Shown: positions 15,214-24,663, numbered from the stretch's first letter. The stretch: DNA of 39,132 nucleotides from Methanobacteriota archaeon (GCA_002722135.1 PBKJ01000021.1:6111-45242), one strand, 5' to 3'. Translations and numbers: made by a program. Notes: generated by a model from the letters alone, not told the origin.

Positions 15214-15297
15214 GCGGGGATCGCCCAGCTTGGTCAACGGCGCTGCGTTCAGGTCGCAGTCCTCAACGGTTCGCAGGTTCGAATCCTGCTCCCCGCA
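15214..15297 (+). tRNA. tRNA-Leu(CAG)
   Basis: An 84-nt class II tRNA. The acceptor GCGGGGA pairs with TCCCCGC and the discriminator is A. The D-arm is GCC/GGC. The anticodon stem CTGCG/CGCAG encloses loop TTCAGGT with anticodon CAG at 15250-15252. A long variable arm precedes the T-arm GCAGG-TTCGAAT-CCTGC. The gene does not encode CCA. It reads CUG codons. Confidence 0.93.
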
Positions 15298-15376
15298 CTT
15301 GCTCACACCGTTTGCGCGATGTTGTGTGATGTTTGGACTGGATTGAACAGAAGCGTGAGTGGTGTGGAATGGATGG

Positions 15377-15457
15377 TGACGGAGGCAGGATTCGAACCTG
15401 CGAAGCCTTAGCAGAGGATCTTGAGTCCACCCCCTTTGACCGCTCGGGAACTCCGTC
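15377..15457 (-). tRNA. tRNA-Leu(CAA)
   Basis: An 81-nt class II tRNA on the minus strand. The acceptor GACGGAG pairs with CTCCGTC, the discriminator is A, and the T-arm is GCAGG-TTCGAAT-CCTGC. The loop CTCAAGA gives anticodon CAA (15421-15423), reading UUG. The anticodon stem GTGGA/TCCTC has one apparent U-U mismatch, which is unusual. CCA is not encoded. It is convergent with tRNA-Leu(CAG), 79 nt away; the spacer holds nothing I recognise. Confidence 0.88.
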
Positions 15458-15469
15458 GTATGGTTGACC

Positions 15470-15481
15470 GCCTCATGAGGC
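15470..15481. repeat. Perfect 12-bp palindrome between tRNA and giant surface gene
   Basis: GCCTCATGAGGC is a perfect palindrome between the giant gene's stop (15488) and the start of tRNA-Leu(CAA). It may help form a 3' end for the giant gene's transcript, but there is no T-tract. Confidence 0.35.
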
Positions 15482-15487
15482 TGGATT

Positions 15488-18400
15488 TCATTCTTCCTCA
15501 TCAAAGGTCGATTCCTCAAGGTCGACCACACGTTTCGATCTGCGTGAGGAGGAGGCCTGGACACGCACCATCACCAAACTGGCCATGGCCAGGATGAGGG
15601 CAAGGGCGCCGAGGCTGGTCCAACCCGCATTGCTGCCCTTTGTCCCCTCGGTGGCTGGACTGACGTCCGCCAGAGGCACAGGCACATCGGCGACGCTTCC
15701 GTTGTCAAGCTGAAGGCGAAGGCCAAGGTCGCCTACGGCCCACGCCTCGATGCTCCACGTGATGCGCTGACGTTCCCCCGGTTGGAGCTCGACCGCTGTT
15801 TCAACCAAGGTGATGCCTTGGTCGTCGATCAGTCGGACGGCGGTGGTTCCGGCCAGCACCCCGCCGTTGGCCACCTCCAGATCGACGGTGACCACCTCGC
15901 CGAGCGTTGGACGGTACGGAGCGGCCACCAAGGAGGCCAGCGCAGGCTGGTACGCGATCCAGCGCATGGTCACCGTGACGGGTTCAGTCACGCTCCCTGC
16001 ACCGATGGCGGGCCGACCTGCTGCGTCCGTCGCGGTGAACCACACCTGCCACATGTCGCCCTCCATGACCTCGAAGGCCGATGGCCGGAGGTCCACAGTT
16101 CCGGCATGCACCGCTGAACCGCCGGCCAAGACCTCAAAGCCGAGAGGGCTGGAACCTTCTGAGCCGTCCATGACGCGTCCCTGACGCAGCAACCTCCAAT
16201 GGGCGGTGACGCCGTCTTCCACGGGGCGTTCCACGTCCTGAACGGTCACTTCCAGGGGGACGGCATCGAGGGACGTGCTGTTCACCTGCAGGAATTGAAC
16301 GGCGGTGACCAACAAGCGAGGCTCATGCTCATCGATGTTCACAGAAACGCGGGATGTCAGGTTCCCCAACGACCACCCGGTGAGGCTTGCCTCGAGATGG
16401 CCAGAGGTTCGAACGAAGAGGGAGGAAGCCAAGGGGAGGCGCAACGTTGGTCTGCCATTGTTGGGGACGTCCATGGACCCGCTGTCGGTCCGTGCTCCAT
16501 CGGTGACGAACCAATCGAGCCGAACAGCATCAGGCAGCCGTTGCGCAGTCTGGTTCGACGCAGCATGAACCACCCGGTATTCGATGTTGATGATGTCGTC
16601 CCGCTCTGCGAACACGGTCCCGTCAACGTAGGAACCGTAGGGCGGCGTGGTGTCGCTTGCGTCGACCACGTGCAAGTCCACCGATGCATTCGTCCACCAT
16701 GTCAGCGCGCTGATCCGGCTGAAACCAAGCCCTAGGTCTTGGCCTTCGTCACTCACGTACAGGGCGGGCACGTGCGCTGTGTCCCCGTGCGTGATGGCCA
16801 TGTCCCATCGCAAACGGAACATGACGTCCAACCGCCACGATGCCCCCGTCAAAGGATGCACCGTCACCTCTGGAGCACCCGAGAAACAGCCGACGTCGGG
16901 CCTTGTTTCCCCTGTTCTCGGCACATACGCGACGCGGCATGACTCCTCGCTTTGCCCGAGCAAGGCAAGCTCAATGGCGTCGAGGGTGGTCAGGCCGTTG
17001 GCGTCTTGCACGATCACGGAGAAGGTGTGCAGGTGTCCGGGATACAAACGGCCTCCGTCCGTATCGAGCATGAGGCTGGAGGTTGGCACCGTGGTGGGTC
17101 GGCGTGCTTCGAGTCGGAGTTCGGCAGCGAAGGGCCCCTCCAATGCCCCCCCTCCAGGAAGAGGATGCCCGGCCACGTCGTACGCTTCGATCACGAACCG
17201 GGCCAGACCAAGGTCGGCTCCGCTCAGAACAATGTCCGAGGCTTGAATCAACGGCAGGTCAAGCGACTGCACGGTGCGGCCTGCGGCCAATGGAACCACC
17301 ACCCGGACCCATTCCTCAAGGTCGCTGACGCCATCGTTGTTCGCGTCGTCTCGTGCCTCCAACCATGACCAGACGTAGGCAGGACCGTCCAACCCCTGAT
17401 CGTCGCTGAGGCTCAGCACGAGGGCGACGTTTGAATCCGAGGGAAGCACGTGCCCATCGGCCGGTTGGCGTCCTCCAGGGTCAAGCACGTCGAGGCCGAC
17501 AAAGCTGGGAAGGACGTCATCGTAGACAAGGTCGACCACCGGAGACGTGCCACGTTGCTCGCTCGTCGTCGAAGGCGCATGTGCAGGGCCGAAGCGGACG
17601 ATTCTGGCCTCGACGGTCAACGCCGCTCCACTGGTCAAAATACCCGAAGGGGGCGTGGTCAAGGTTCCATTGAATCGCCCGTTCTCCCCCACACCGACGA
17701 GCACGCTGTCCATCCAACTCCCGTTGCGCAACTCGACGCTGATGGACGCATCCCCTGCTGCTGGATGAACGCCGGGGATGCCCTCGAGCCTGAGTTGCCC
17801 ACGCACCTCGAGGCTTCGATTGGCGCTGACCTCGAAAGGCCACAGCGGCTGGGTCCAATCGTGCAAGGCTCGACCGCGGTCGTCGAAGACTTCGAGCGAG
17901 AGGACTTCGAGGTCGTTCTCGACGTCGTTGCCTTGCACCCCCATGGCTTGCACCACAGGCCCGGTTCGCAACCCGTCAGCGTCCGTGGCCGCCGTCCACC
18001 ACGACAACTGAGGTACGTCGTCAAAGGACCATGAGGAGGTGAAGGTCCACGAGACCTCGCATGAGACGGCGGTGCACGATGCTGTGCTGGTGGCTTGTAT
18101 GGCGGCCAAGCCTGCCCCCGCAGGTTGTCGGAACCGCACGCTTTCTTCGGACAAGCGGTCCACGATGACCTCGCCAAGCGGCACGGAAGGTGAGGTCCCA
18201 AAGGAGAGCGTGATCGATTCAATGGCCGGAACGTCGGCCGAAGCATCCCGAACATCGGTTCGGTCGTGCTCGGTGACCACCGTGACGTTCGTGCCCGGCG
18301 TCCATGCGGTGGAGGGAACGCTCAGGAAAGCATCGTGGAGTTTGGCCCTGGAAGCGAGATCCAAGGTCACGTCCACGGCGCCTTGATTGGTCACGACCCA

Positions 18401-21400
18401 CACCTCCAACGGATGTTCCGTGGCCGTGCTGCTGGCTTGGCGTGCGTTCAATGCCGCATCAACGACGGCCAGGTCCAACGGCACCCGGCGTTCGCTGACC
18501 GGGCTCAACGCCATCACCTCAATCGGAACCACGGTGGTTGGTGACCAAGCCCGGATTGAGGTGATGCACCGTTGACCGTACAACGCTGGCGCATCGGCGT
18601 GCCGTTGGCAGGACGCTGCCCCCGCAAGGTGCACATGCGTTGCGTTGTTGCTGATGTGGGTGGCCGTGCTCGCTCCAACAGGGTGAGACAGAGCGATGCC
18701 CGGCGCGTCCAATGCGAGCACGATGCTGTAAGGCACCGTGGAACTGAAGCTGGAAGATGTTCCTTCAATCCACCATTGCAAGGCCACACTTTGATTCTCA
18801 GTGACCGCTGGACCGAGTAAACTGCTGTTCGCGGTCCAGAGCACCGTGCCGCTGTTGTCGTCCGTCACCGAAGCCAAGGAACCCGCGGTGCTGAGCACAT
18901 CGCCGTAACCCAACGACACCACATCGAAGACCTCGTGCGCCTGTGCGTCCAAACCGGCACGAACACCAGAAGCAGCGTGTTGGCACGCCACTTCCCCGCG
19001 TGCTTCCATGAGCTGTGCGGTGGGTGGGAGTTCCATGCTGACGCTTGATTGGAGCCTCACGGTGGTCCACTCCAACCTAAAAGTCTCAACGCCCGAGGCG
19101 TTGCCCAGCGACGTGATCGCCGCACCAGACGCGACAACACGCGCCCCTTGACCGATGACGTGGACCGTGGCCTGCTGATGCGGGCACGTTGGCCACGTCG
19201 AGAAGGAAAGCATTCGAGATTGTGCGGCCACGTTCTGCATCGTGCCGTCCTGCCCCACCACGAGCCCGCTTGGAAGAGCAGCGCCAGCATGCGCCGCGTC
19301 AAGGTGGACGACGCTGCCAAGCGTCAGCCGCTCGAGGATCGGTGAGGCCAGGGAAGAGGTGGTCGACATGTTCACGCGCATGCGAAGCACGGGGACCTCG
19401 CTGGTCGAGAGGCTCACGTGGGTGGGCAAGGTCAGTCCGGTCCAGCCGTTGACGGCCGTACCGTTCAGATGGAGGAGGTCCACCGTGAGGTTGGTGCCGG
19501 GAGGCACACGTGCGTGACCGTCAAGCATCCCCCACAACGACCGGGTTGGAGCGCTGAAGGACGGTGACGTCCACGAGCCTTCATCCAAAAACAGGTCGAC
19601 TTCGACACCTGCGTCATCGATGTACCAGCCGTCTTTTTCCACCCACGTGTCGGAGAAAAAGACGTACCTGAAACGGACCTCTTGGCCCGAGAGGTTGCTG
19701 ACGTCGATGGTTTCTGCATCGAAGGTCTGAGACCGGGTGGGGCAACCGCCTGAGTGAATGGAGCCGTCGAAGATTCCCTCGTCGTAAAACGGCGAGTAGG
19801 GGTTCATCCTCGACAGGGTGTGATGCGTGTGGCTGTCGTAGGGCGGGTACCACCACGTGGCGCCGTCGTCCACTGAAATTTGCACCGCACCTCCGTCCCA
19901 ATCCGTTTCTGTGCACACCCACGAGCGGAACGACAGGCGGGCGCTGCTGTTGTCCGGCAAGCTGTAACTTGGCGATGTCAGGTAGGCCAGGCTCTCTGCC
20001 GCATAGTCCCCGTCAAGCACAATGCCCGCACCTTGTTGGCCCGACGGCCATGCGCGTGGCCCGGAGGTCGTTCCGTTGGGCAAGGTGCCGACGTCCCAGC
20101 CTTGACCTCGCTCCAACGCGATGGACCAACCACGAGGCACCATCCGCCCCGATTCGAAGGAAGCGTTCCACCATGTTGCCCCGTTGGCGCCCAGCGTTTG
20201 CGTCCAGACCCATTCGTTCGTGCTGTTGCTTTGGCTGAGGTTCACCCCTTGACCAAGCACAGGCGTCGTCGTGAAGTTGTCCAGCATGCGCACGGTGGTG
20301 TTGCCTGGGCCGCCGTAGGTGATGGCCCTCAGATCATCGATGGCCATGCCTTCCCAGCCGTCCACACCTGCGTTCCCGTAGCCCACGTTGGCGTCGGTGA
20401 TGACCCTGAAGGCCAGCTGGGCAGAGGAGGCGTTCGCTGAGGTGAAAACCGCGGGGGGAAGGCTGTATCCGATGTCCACCCATTCGCCAGATTCCTGCGT
20501 CAACCAACTTCCTTGCCAGAGGACGCCATTACCTGGCAATCCCGGGGCTTGGGACAGCAAGGTCCAGGACGTGCCTCGATCAAGGCTGAGAAGCGTGGTC
20601 ATGCTGTCTTGCCAGCCGCCTTCCATGTCCCAATGTGCGCGGAAGGCGAGTTCCGTTGGGGATGAGAGTCCGGACAGGTCGGTGTCCAACACCACCCATC
20701 CGTCGGCGTCTGGCGCATAGGCGCCAGAGAGGTTCCCATGGAACCACGCACCGCCAGGGTCGCCCTCGTTGTGCACGCTCAAGGCATCGATGAGCCAGCC
20801 GACGCGCGAAGCGGTGTCGTTGGTCGTGGCAAAGCAAAACCGGAGCTGGTACCACGCTTCAGAAGACCCGAGGTGCCCGTCCAGGGGCAACTCATGCAAG
20901 GTCCACCCCGCGCTCTCGTCCCCCACCCACGCCGCGTTGAGGGAGGTGGGGTCGGGAGTCGTGCTGGACGCAAAGCTCCCGCTGACCTGGTCGGGGTAAC
21001 CGCCCGTCGGTGAAAGGGTGGACCACGTGTGGGACGCTTCGCTGCGCCATTCCACCCAGCGCACGTCGTCGGGTCCGAGGTCGGCCGAGGAGCGAAACTG
21101 CACCGTCATGTTGCGAACGATGCGAGGCCCGTCCACCTGCGGGCTGACAAAACAGCCCGCCATCTGGGCGTCAAGCGTCGCGTTTGGTCCGCCCAGCAGA
21201 AGCGCGCGATGACCGAGGTAGGCGCTTGAGGCCAGCGACGCGTTCAATGCGGTGGTGGAGAGGTTGACCGTGGACCAAGCGCGATCTGCACTCCCGACAG
21301 CCAACCAGCCGTCGGGGGTCAGCACAGGATCTTCGAAATCCTCCACATCGTTGTTCGACGCGGGTGAGGCGAGGGTCAGCCGGCCACCTCGGAGCAATCC

Positions 21401-21721
21401 TTCCGTCCCTTCGTGGAGGCCGCCTGAGAAGCCGGTCCTCGTGTCGTGGGCGAATTGGGTCCCGTTGGAGCCGTCCTCGCTCCATACCGTTCCAACCGTG
21501 AGCCCGGCGTCGATCACCGTGTGGTTGGCCGGCACGGTCACCGAGGTCACGTTGGTTGACGTGATCCCCCCGCCGCCTCCCAAAGGCGCCACCGTCGCGG
21601 TGGGACTGCTCACCTCTCGGACGGGCCCGAGGGCCGCGGAAGCCATGGGCAGAAGAAGCGGTAAGAGCAGCACCAGCAGCATCCCAAGGGACGCACGTTG
21701 CCGGTACTGCGTGGCCTCCAT
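15488..21721 (-). CDS. Giant cell-surface protein, single C-terminal membrane anchor
   Basis: A 2077-residue protein with a signal peptide (about 10-30, LLVLLLPLLLPMASA), a very long Ser/Thr/Asp-rich ectodomain with many N-x-S/T sequons and few cysteines, a TM helix (about 2032-2054) and a short tail rich in Arg then Asp/Glu. The N-terminal third has repeated jelly-roll-like units with phrases such as DGWYIDDAGVEVD and SVDDGATWW, as seen in MAM or immune-inhibitor-A-type domains. Later parts look like Ig/CARDB-like beta sandwiches. No protease or catalytic triad was recognised. The ATG at 21721 is preferred over TTG 21793, which would overlap the divergent gene region. Likely an S-layer, adhesion or polymer-binding protein. 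Confidence 0.82.
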   Translation of the reverse strand: MEATQYRQRASLGMLLVLLLPLLLPMASAALGPVREVSSPTATVAPLGGGGGITSTNVTSVTVPANHTVIDAGLTVGTVWSEDGSNGTQFAHDTRTGFSGGLHEGTEGLLRGGRLTLASPASNNDVEDFEDPVLTPDGWLAVGSADRAWSTVNLSTTALNASLASSAYLGHRALLLGGPNATLDAQMAGCFVSPQVDGPRIVRNMTVQFRSSADLGPDDVRWVEWRSEASHTWSTLSPTGGYPDQVSGSFASSTTPDPTSLNAAWVGDESAGWTLHELPLDGHLGSSEAWYQLRFCFATTNDTASRVGWLIDALSVHNEGDPGGAWFHGNLSGAYAPDADGWVVLDTDLSGLSSPTELAFRAHWDMEGGWQDSMTTLLSLDRGTSWTLLSQAPGLPGNGVLWQGSWLTQESGEWVDIGYSLPPAVFTSANASSAQLAFRVITDANVGYGNAGVDGWEGMAIDDLRAITYGGPGNTTVRMLDNFTTTPVLGQGVNLSQSNSTNEWVWTQTLGANGATWWNASFESGRMVPRGWSIALERGQGWDVGTLPNGTTSGPRAWPSGQQGAGIVLDGDYAAESLAYLTSPSYSLPDNSSARLSFRSWVCTETDWDGGAVQISVDDGATWWYPPYDSHTHHTLSRMNPYSPFYDEGIFDGSIHSGGCPTRSQTFDAETIDVSNLSGQEVRFRYVFFSDTWVEKDGWYIDDAGVEVDLFLDEGSWTSPSFSAPTRSLWGMLDGHARVPPGTNLTVDLLHLNGTAVNGWTGLTLPTHVSLSTSEVPVLRMRVNMSTTSSLASPILERLTLGSVVHLDAAHAGAALPSGLVVGQDGTMQNVAAQSRMLSFSTWPTCPHQQATVHVIGQGARVVASGAAITSLGNASGVETFRLEWTTVRLQSSVSMELPPTAQLMEARGEVACQHAASGVRAGLDAQAHEVFDVVSLGYGDVLSTAGSLASVTDDNSGTVLWTANSSLLGPAVTENQSVALQWWIEGTSSSFSSTVPYSIVLALDAPGIALSHPVGASTATHISNNATHVHLAGAASCQRHADAPALYGQRCITSIRAWSPTTVVPIEVMALSPVSERRVPLDLAVVDAALNARQASSTATEHPLEVWVVTNQGAVDVTLDLASRAKLHDAFLSVPSTAWTPGTNVTVVTEHDRTDVRDASADVPAIESITLSFGTSPSVPLGEVIVDRLSEESVRFRQPAGAGLAAIQATSTASCTAVSCEVSWTFTSSWSFDDVPQLSWWTAATDADGLRTGPVVQAMGVQGNDVENDLEVLSLEVFDDRGRALHDWTQPLWPFEVSANRSLEVRGQLRLEGIPGVHPAAGDASISVELRNGSWMDSVLVGVGENGRFNGTLTTPPSGILTSGAALTVEARIVRFGPAHAPSTTSEQRGTSPVVDLVYDDVLPSFVGLDVLDPGGRQPADGHVLPSDSNVALVLSLSDDQGLDGPAYVWSWLEARDDANNDGVSDLEEWVRVVVPLAAGRTVQSLDLPLIQASDIVLSGADLGLARFVIEAYDVAGHPLPGGGALEGPFAAELRLEARRPTTVPTSSLMLDTDGGRLYPGHLHTFSVIVQDANGLTTLDAIELALLGQSEESCRVAYVPRTGETRPDVGCFSGAPEVTVHPLTGASWRLDVMFRLRWDMAITHGDTAHVPALYVSDEGQDLGLGFSRISALTWWTNASVDLHVVDASDTTPPYGSYVDGTVFAERDDIINIEYRVVHAASNQTAQRLPDAVRLDWFVTDGARTDSGSMDVPNNGRPTLRLPLASSLFVRTSGHLEASLTGWSLGNLTSRVSVNIDEHEPRLLVTAVQFLQVNSTSLDAVPLEVTVQDVERPVEDGVTAHWRLLRQGRVMDGSEGSSPLGFEVLAGGSAVHAGTVDLRPSAFEVMEGDMWQVWFTATDAAGRPAIGAGSVTEPVTVTMRWIAYQPALASLVAAPYRPTLGEVVTVDLEVANGGVLAGTTAVRLIDDQGITLVETAVELQPGERQRITWSIEAWAVGDLGLRLQLDNGSVADVPVPLADVSPATEGTKGSNAGWTSLGALALILAMASLVMVRVQASSSRRSKRVVDLEESTFDEEE

Positions 21722-21749
21722 CCGTTGAACGACAACCTCGGGTGGACTT

Positions 21750-21761
21750 GAACGCTCGTTC
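21750..21761. promoter_or_regulatory. Inverted repeat in the divergent giant-gene/GINS spacer
   Basis: GAACG-ct-CGTTC is a perfect 5-bp inverted repeat in the 97-nt spacer between two divergent starts. A regulator site is possible; the short arms make chance plausible. Confidence 0.25.
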
Positions 21762-21780
21762 TTTGCGTGCGGGTTGAGGA

Positions 21781-21793
21781 TTGAAGGTTTCAA
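21781..21793. promoter_or_regulatory. Inverted repeat upstream of the GINS gene
   Basis: TTGAA-ggt-TTCAA is a perfect inverted repeat 26 nt before the GINS ATG. Its half site resembles the local TATA form, so it may be part of the promoter or an operator over it. Confidence 0.3.
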
Positions 21794-21818
21794 GTGGTCT
21801 CGTCACGACGAGCAGGTG

Positions 21819-22826
21819 ATGAGTGCAGCAGGTCCCCTCGATGAGGCCGCTGCACGAGAGGTCGAGGAGCAACTCACGACCACCCACCGGCAGCAAATCA
21901 ACCGACGCATTCCCATTGCCTTGCCTCGTCCAGACTTCTGGAATGCGGTGAGTCGTCTCCTCCAATCCATCGATTTGGAACTCCATGAAGCGGTCAGAAA
22001 GCATGGGTTCGATCTTCGCGTTCAGAACCTTCAACGGCGGCAAGCAACGATCCGCCGCGTCGCCAGTGAGTTGGCACGTCGTCGCCTTGTGGCCATGATG
22101 CAGCATGCATCCAGCCAATCTTTGCGCTCGCCGTCCCCAGCAAGCCAACCGAATGAACTTCCATCCTTGGACTGGAGCCGTCACGACCCAGCTGAGCGAG
22201 AATTCTACACCGCCATGAAGGAACAAATGGACCGCTTCAAGCGAGCCGTGGACTGGGCGTCGATGCAAAACGGCCTGCCCGCAGAAGCCGCGTCATCACG
22301 ACCGGCTGGCTCCGATTTCGCCCCACGCGGAACGACCCAACTCGATGCGTTCACCGAAGGAGAAGGGCTGACGGGTAGTCCGCCCCCTCCGTTGGCCTTC
22401 GAGGACCCGGACCCACCGGCCCTGCTTGACGGCCAAATGGACGAAGAGGACCGGTTGCTGTCGGAGCGGTTGGACGACTGGCCGGAGGAGGACTACCTCT
22501 TCGACGCCCCTGATCCCGCCCCCAACCCTCCCAAGGAAGGCCGGCACTCAGCCGCACTGGAACTCGCTCCGACCCCGACGGCTCAAACCACGCCTGTCGT
22601 CGAACCTGGGCTGGAATCAGCCTCCACGGAAGGAGCAACAGAGGCGGCCGATGAGTCAAAGCAAGAAGCGCTGGCCCGCGTCCGCATCCTTGCCTCGATG
22701 GAGGACCCTATTTTGGGTCCTGATGGTGAAGAAATCGTGCTTTCCTCAGGCGACGTCCACATGCTTACGCCGGACGTGGCGGAAATCTTGGTGGCTTCGG
22801 GTGTCGCTGAGGCTGCGAACCTCTGA
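21819..22826 (+). CDS. GINS51-like replication protein with long acidic linker
   Basis: A 335-residue protein. Residues about 30-155 are helical with LPRPDFWNAVSRLL and a later Arg-rich helix (VASELARRRLVAMMQHA), resembling the GINS A-domain. Residues about 283-335 (VRILASMEDPILGPDGEEIV, then SGDVHMLTPDVAEILVASG) match the small GINS B-domain. The A-then-B order fits GINS51 (Sld5/Psf1 type), which with GINS23 and MCM/Cdc45 forms the replicative helicase. A roughly 125-residue acidic, Pro-rich linker separates the domains, much longer than usual. The start is uncertain: the ATG at 21819 is used, and TTG 21774 would add 15 residues containing WSRHD, a phrase that recurs at residue 119. Confidence 0.65.
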   Translation: MSAAGPLDEAAAREVEEQLTTTHRQQINRRIPIALPRPDFWNAVSRLLQSIDLELHEAVRKHGFDLRVQNLQRRQATIRRVASELARRRLVAMMQHASSQSLRSPSPASQPNELPSLDWSRHDPAEREFYTAMKEQMDRFKRAVDWASMQNGLPAEAASSRPAGSDFAPRGTTQLDAFTEGEGLTGSPPPPLAFEDPDPPALLDGQMDEEDRLLSERLDDWPEEDYLFDAPDPAPNPPKEGRHSAALELAPTPTAQTTPVVEPGLESASTEGATEAADESKQEALARVRILASMEDPILGPDGEEIVLSSGDVHMLTPDVAEILVASGVAEAANL

Positions 22827-22911
22827 CGCCGACGATGTCCCAAGCGGTTGCTCAGGGGTGTGCGGCGGCTGCACACCAGCATGATGTCGCGGTGGAGCGG
22901 CGAAGCCAGGC

Positions 22912-23241
22912 TCAGTTGACGCTGCGCATCGAGATTTCAATGCTGACCGTGTCGGGGATGTCGATCCGGGCCACGTTACGAAGCGCGGATTCGTCCTTGC
23001 CCGAGGTGATGTCCATCTCAAGCAGGCGCTTGTGAACGCGCATCTCGAAGTGGTCGTAGGTCTCACTGCCCTCTCCGTCGGGTGCTCGGCGGACGGGCAC
23101 CACAAGGCGGCGGGTGGGCAAGGGGATGGGTCCTCGGAGCTTGACGCCGCCAGAGTCGCAGATCAACTTGATCTGTTGAGCGACTTGGTCGATGTCCCGG
23201 TGGTTCTCACCGGTCAACTTGATCACGGTGACCGCAGCCAT
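22912..23241 (-). CDS. rps10: 30S ribosomal protein S10 (uS10)
   Basis: A 109-residue protein matching archaeal uS10: VIKLTGENHRDIDQVAQQI, the conserved loop GPIPLPTRRLVVPVRRAP, then HFEMRVHKRLLEMD. It follows EF-1A by 36 nt on the same strand, the standard archaeal str-operon end. In the small subunit it contacts the head. The gene is convergent with the GINS-like gene across 85 nt, which carry no gene I can see. Confidence 0.96.
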   Translation of the reverse strand: MAAVTVIKLTGENHRDIDQVAQQIKLICDSGGVKLRGPIPLPTRRLVVPVRRAPDGEGSETYDHFEMRVHKRLLEMDITSGKDESALRNVARIDIPDTVSIEISMRSVN

Positions 23242-23277
23242 CGACGACCCTCCTCAGTTCATGCCCTCAGTTGAGGC

Positions 23278-24573
23278 TCACTTCTTCTCGATCTTGAGGC
23301 AGACGCCGGCGGCGACGGTCTTGCCCATGTCGCGGATGGCGAAGCGGGAGAGTTCAGGGAAGCTCTCCATGGCTTCGATGGCCATCGGCTTGGTCGGCTG
23401 GAAGCGGATGAGGCAGGCGTCACCGGTCTTGAGGAAGGAGGGGTTGGCCTCCTTACCGGCCTTGTTCGTCTTCTCAAGGAGTTCTTGGAAGCGCACAGCG
23501 ACCTGAGCGGTGTGGGCGTGGAACACCGGGGTGTAGCCAACGGAGACGGCCTTGGGGATGTCCATGAGCTGGATCTGTCCGACGAAGGTCTCGTCGTGGC
23601 GGACGTAGGTGGGCTCGCTCTCGGCGTAACCGGCCACGTCACCACGGCGGATGTCGGTGGCGGCGAGGCCACGGACGTTGAAACCGACGTTGTCACCGGG
23701 CTCGGCCTTGTCGACCATGGTGTGGTGCATCTCGATGGACTTGACCTCAGCCGACTTCTGGCTGGGGTTGAACACGACGGTCTTGCCGACGTTCAGCACA
23801 CCGGTCTCGACCTTGCCGACGGGCACGGTACCGATGCCGCCGATCTTGTAGACGTCCTGGATGGGCAGGCGCAGGGCCTTGTCCACAGGCTTGTCGGGCA
23901 TGGCGGCAGCGTCGATGGCCTCGAAGAGGGTGGGGCCGCTGTACCAGGGGCAGTTGGAGGACTTCTCAAACACGTTGTCGCCGTTGAGGCTGGACGCGGG
24001 GATGAAGGGGATGCGGTCGAGCTGACCGCCGAAGCCCGCCATCTTGAGGAGGTTGGACACCTCGGTCTTGGTGGCGTTGTACTTCTCTTCGGCCCAATCG
24101 ACACCGGAGATGTCCATCTTGTTGACGTGGACGATGAGTTCCTTCACACCGAGCACACGGGCCAGGAACGCGTGTTCCTTGGTCTGCGCGTTGACACCGT
24201 CGTTGGCTGCGCAGAGCAGCACAGCGGTGTCGGCTTGGGAGGCGCCGGTGATCATGTTCTTCACGAAGTCACGGTGACCGGGAGCGTCGATGACGGTCCA
24301 GTAGTACTTGGGGGTGAAGAACTCCTTGTGCGCGACGTCGATGGTGATTCCACGCTCGCGCTCTTCCTTGAGCCCGTCCATCACGTAGGCGAGACCGAAT
24401 CCGGCCTTGCCTTGCTCAGCGGCGAGCTTCTCGTTCTTCTCGATGACGTGTCCTTCGATGTGACCGGAGTCCAGAAGGAGACGACCGACGGTCGTGGACT
24501 TTCCGTGATCGACGTGACCGACGAAAACGATGTTACGGTGTGGCTTGCTCTTGTCTTCCCACTGCGATGGCAT
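23278..24573 (-). CDS. tuf: Translation elongation factor EF-1A
   Basis: A 431-residue GTPase of the aEF1A type: G1 GHVDHGKST, G2 region ERGITIDVAHKEF, G3 DAPGHRDFVKNM and G4 NKMD, with the archaeal/eukaryotic insert after G4 (EEKYNATKTEVSNLLKMAGF) and two C-terminal beta barrels ending AAGVCLKIEKK. It delivers aminoacyl-tRNA to the ribosome. The start ATG has GGAG 10 nt upstream and a TATA-like TTCAAATA about 40 nt upstream. S10 follows. A 456-codon open frame on the opposite strand is only a composition shadow. Confidence 0.97.
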   Translation of the reverse strand: MPSQWEDKSKPHRNIVFVGHVDHGKSTTVGRLLLDSGHIEGHVIEKNEKLAAEQGKAGFGLAYVMDGLKEERERGITIDVAHKEFFTPKYYWTVIDAPGHRDFVKNMITGASQADTAVLLCAANDGVNAQTKEHAFLARVLGVKELIVHVNKMDISGVDWAEEKYNATKTEVSNLLKMAGFGGQLDRIPFIPASSLNGDNVFEKSSNCPWYSGPTLFEAIDAAAMPDKPVDKALRLPIQDVYKIGGIGTVPVGKVETGVLNVGKTVVFNPSQKSAEVKSIEMHHTMVDKAEPGDNVGFNVRGLAATDIRRGDVAGYAESEPTYVRHDETFVGQIQLMDIPKAVSVGYTPVFHAHTAQVAVRFQELLEKTNKAGKEANPSFLKTGDACLIRFQPTKPMAIEAMESFPELSRFAIRDMGKTVAAGVCLKIEKK

Positions 24574-24612
24574 GGTAATACACTCCTGTGCGAGTCGCCG
24601 ACTGAACTCCCC

Positions 24613-24620
24613 TATTTGAA
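24613..24620 (-). promoter_or_regulatory. TATA box for EF-1A/S10
   Basis: On the minus strand TTCAAATA lies 39 nt before the EF-1A ATG. It is identical to the core of the MoxR promoter element at 3545 and sits at nearly the same distance from its start codon. Confidence 0.6.
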
Positions 24621-24663
24621 CTCCACGCTGCCCCCGAGTGGAGCCTTGCGTTGGAATTTGGGC

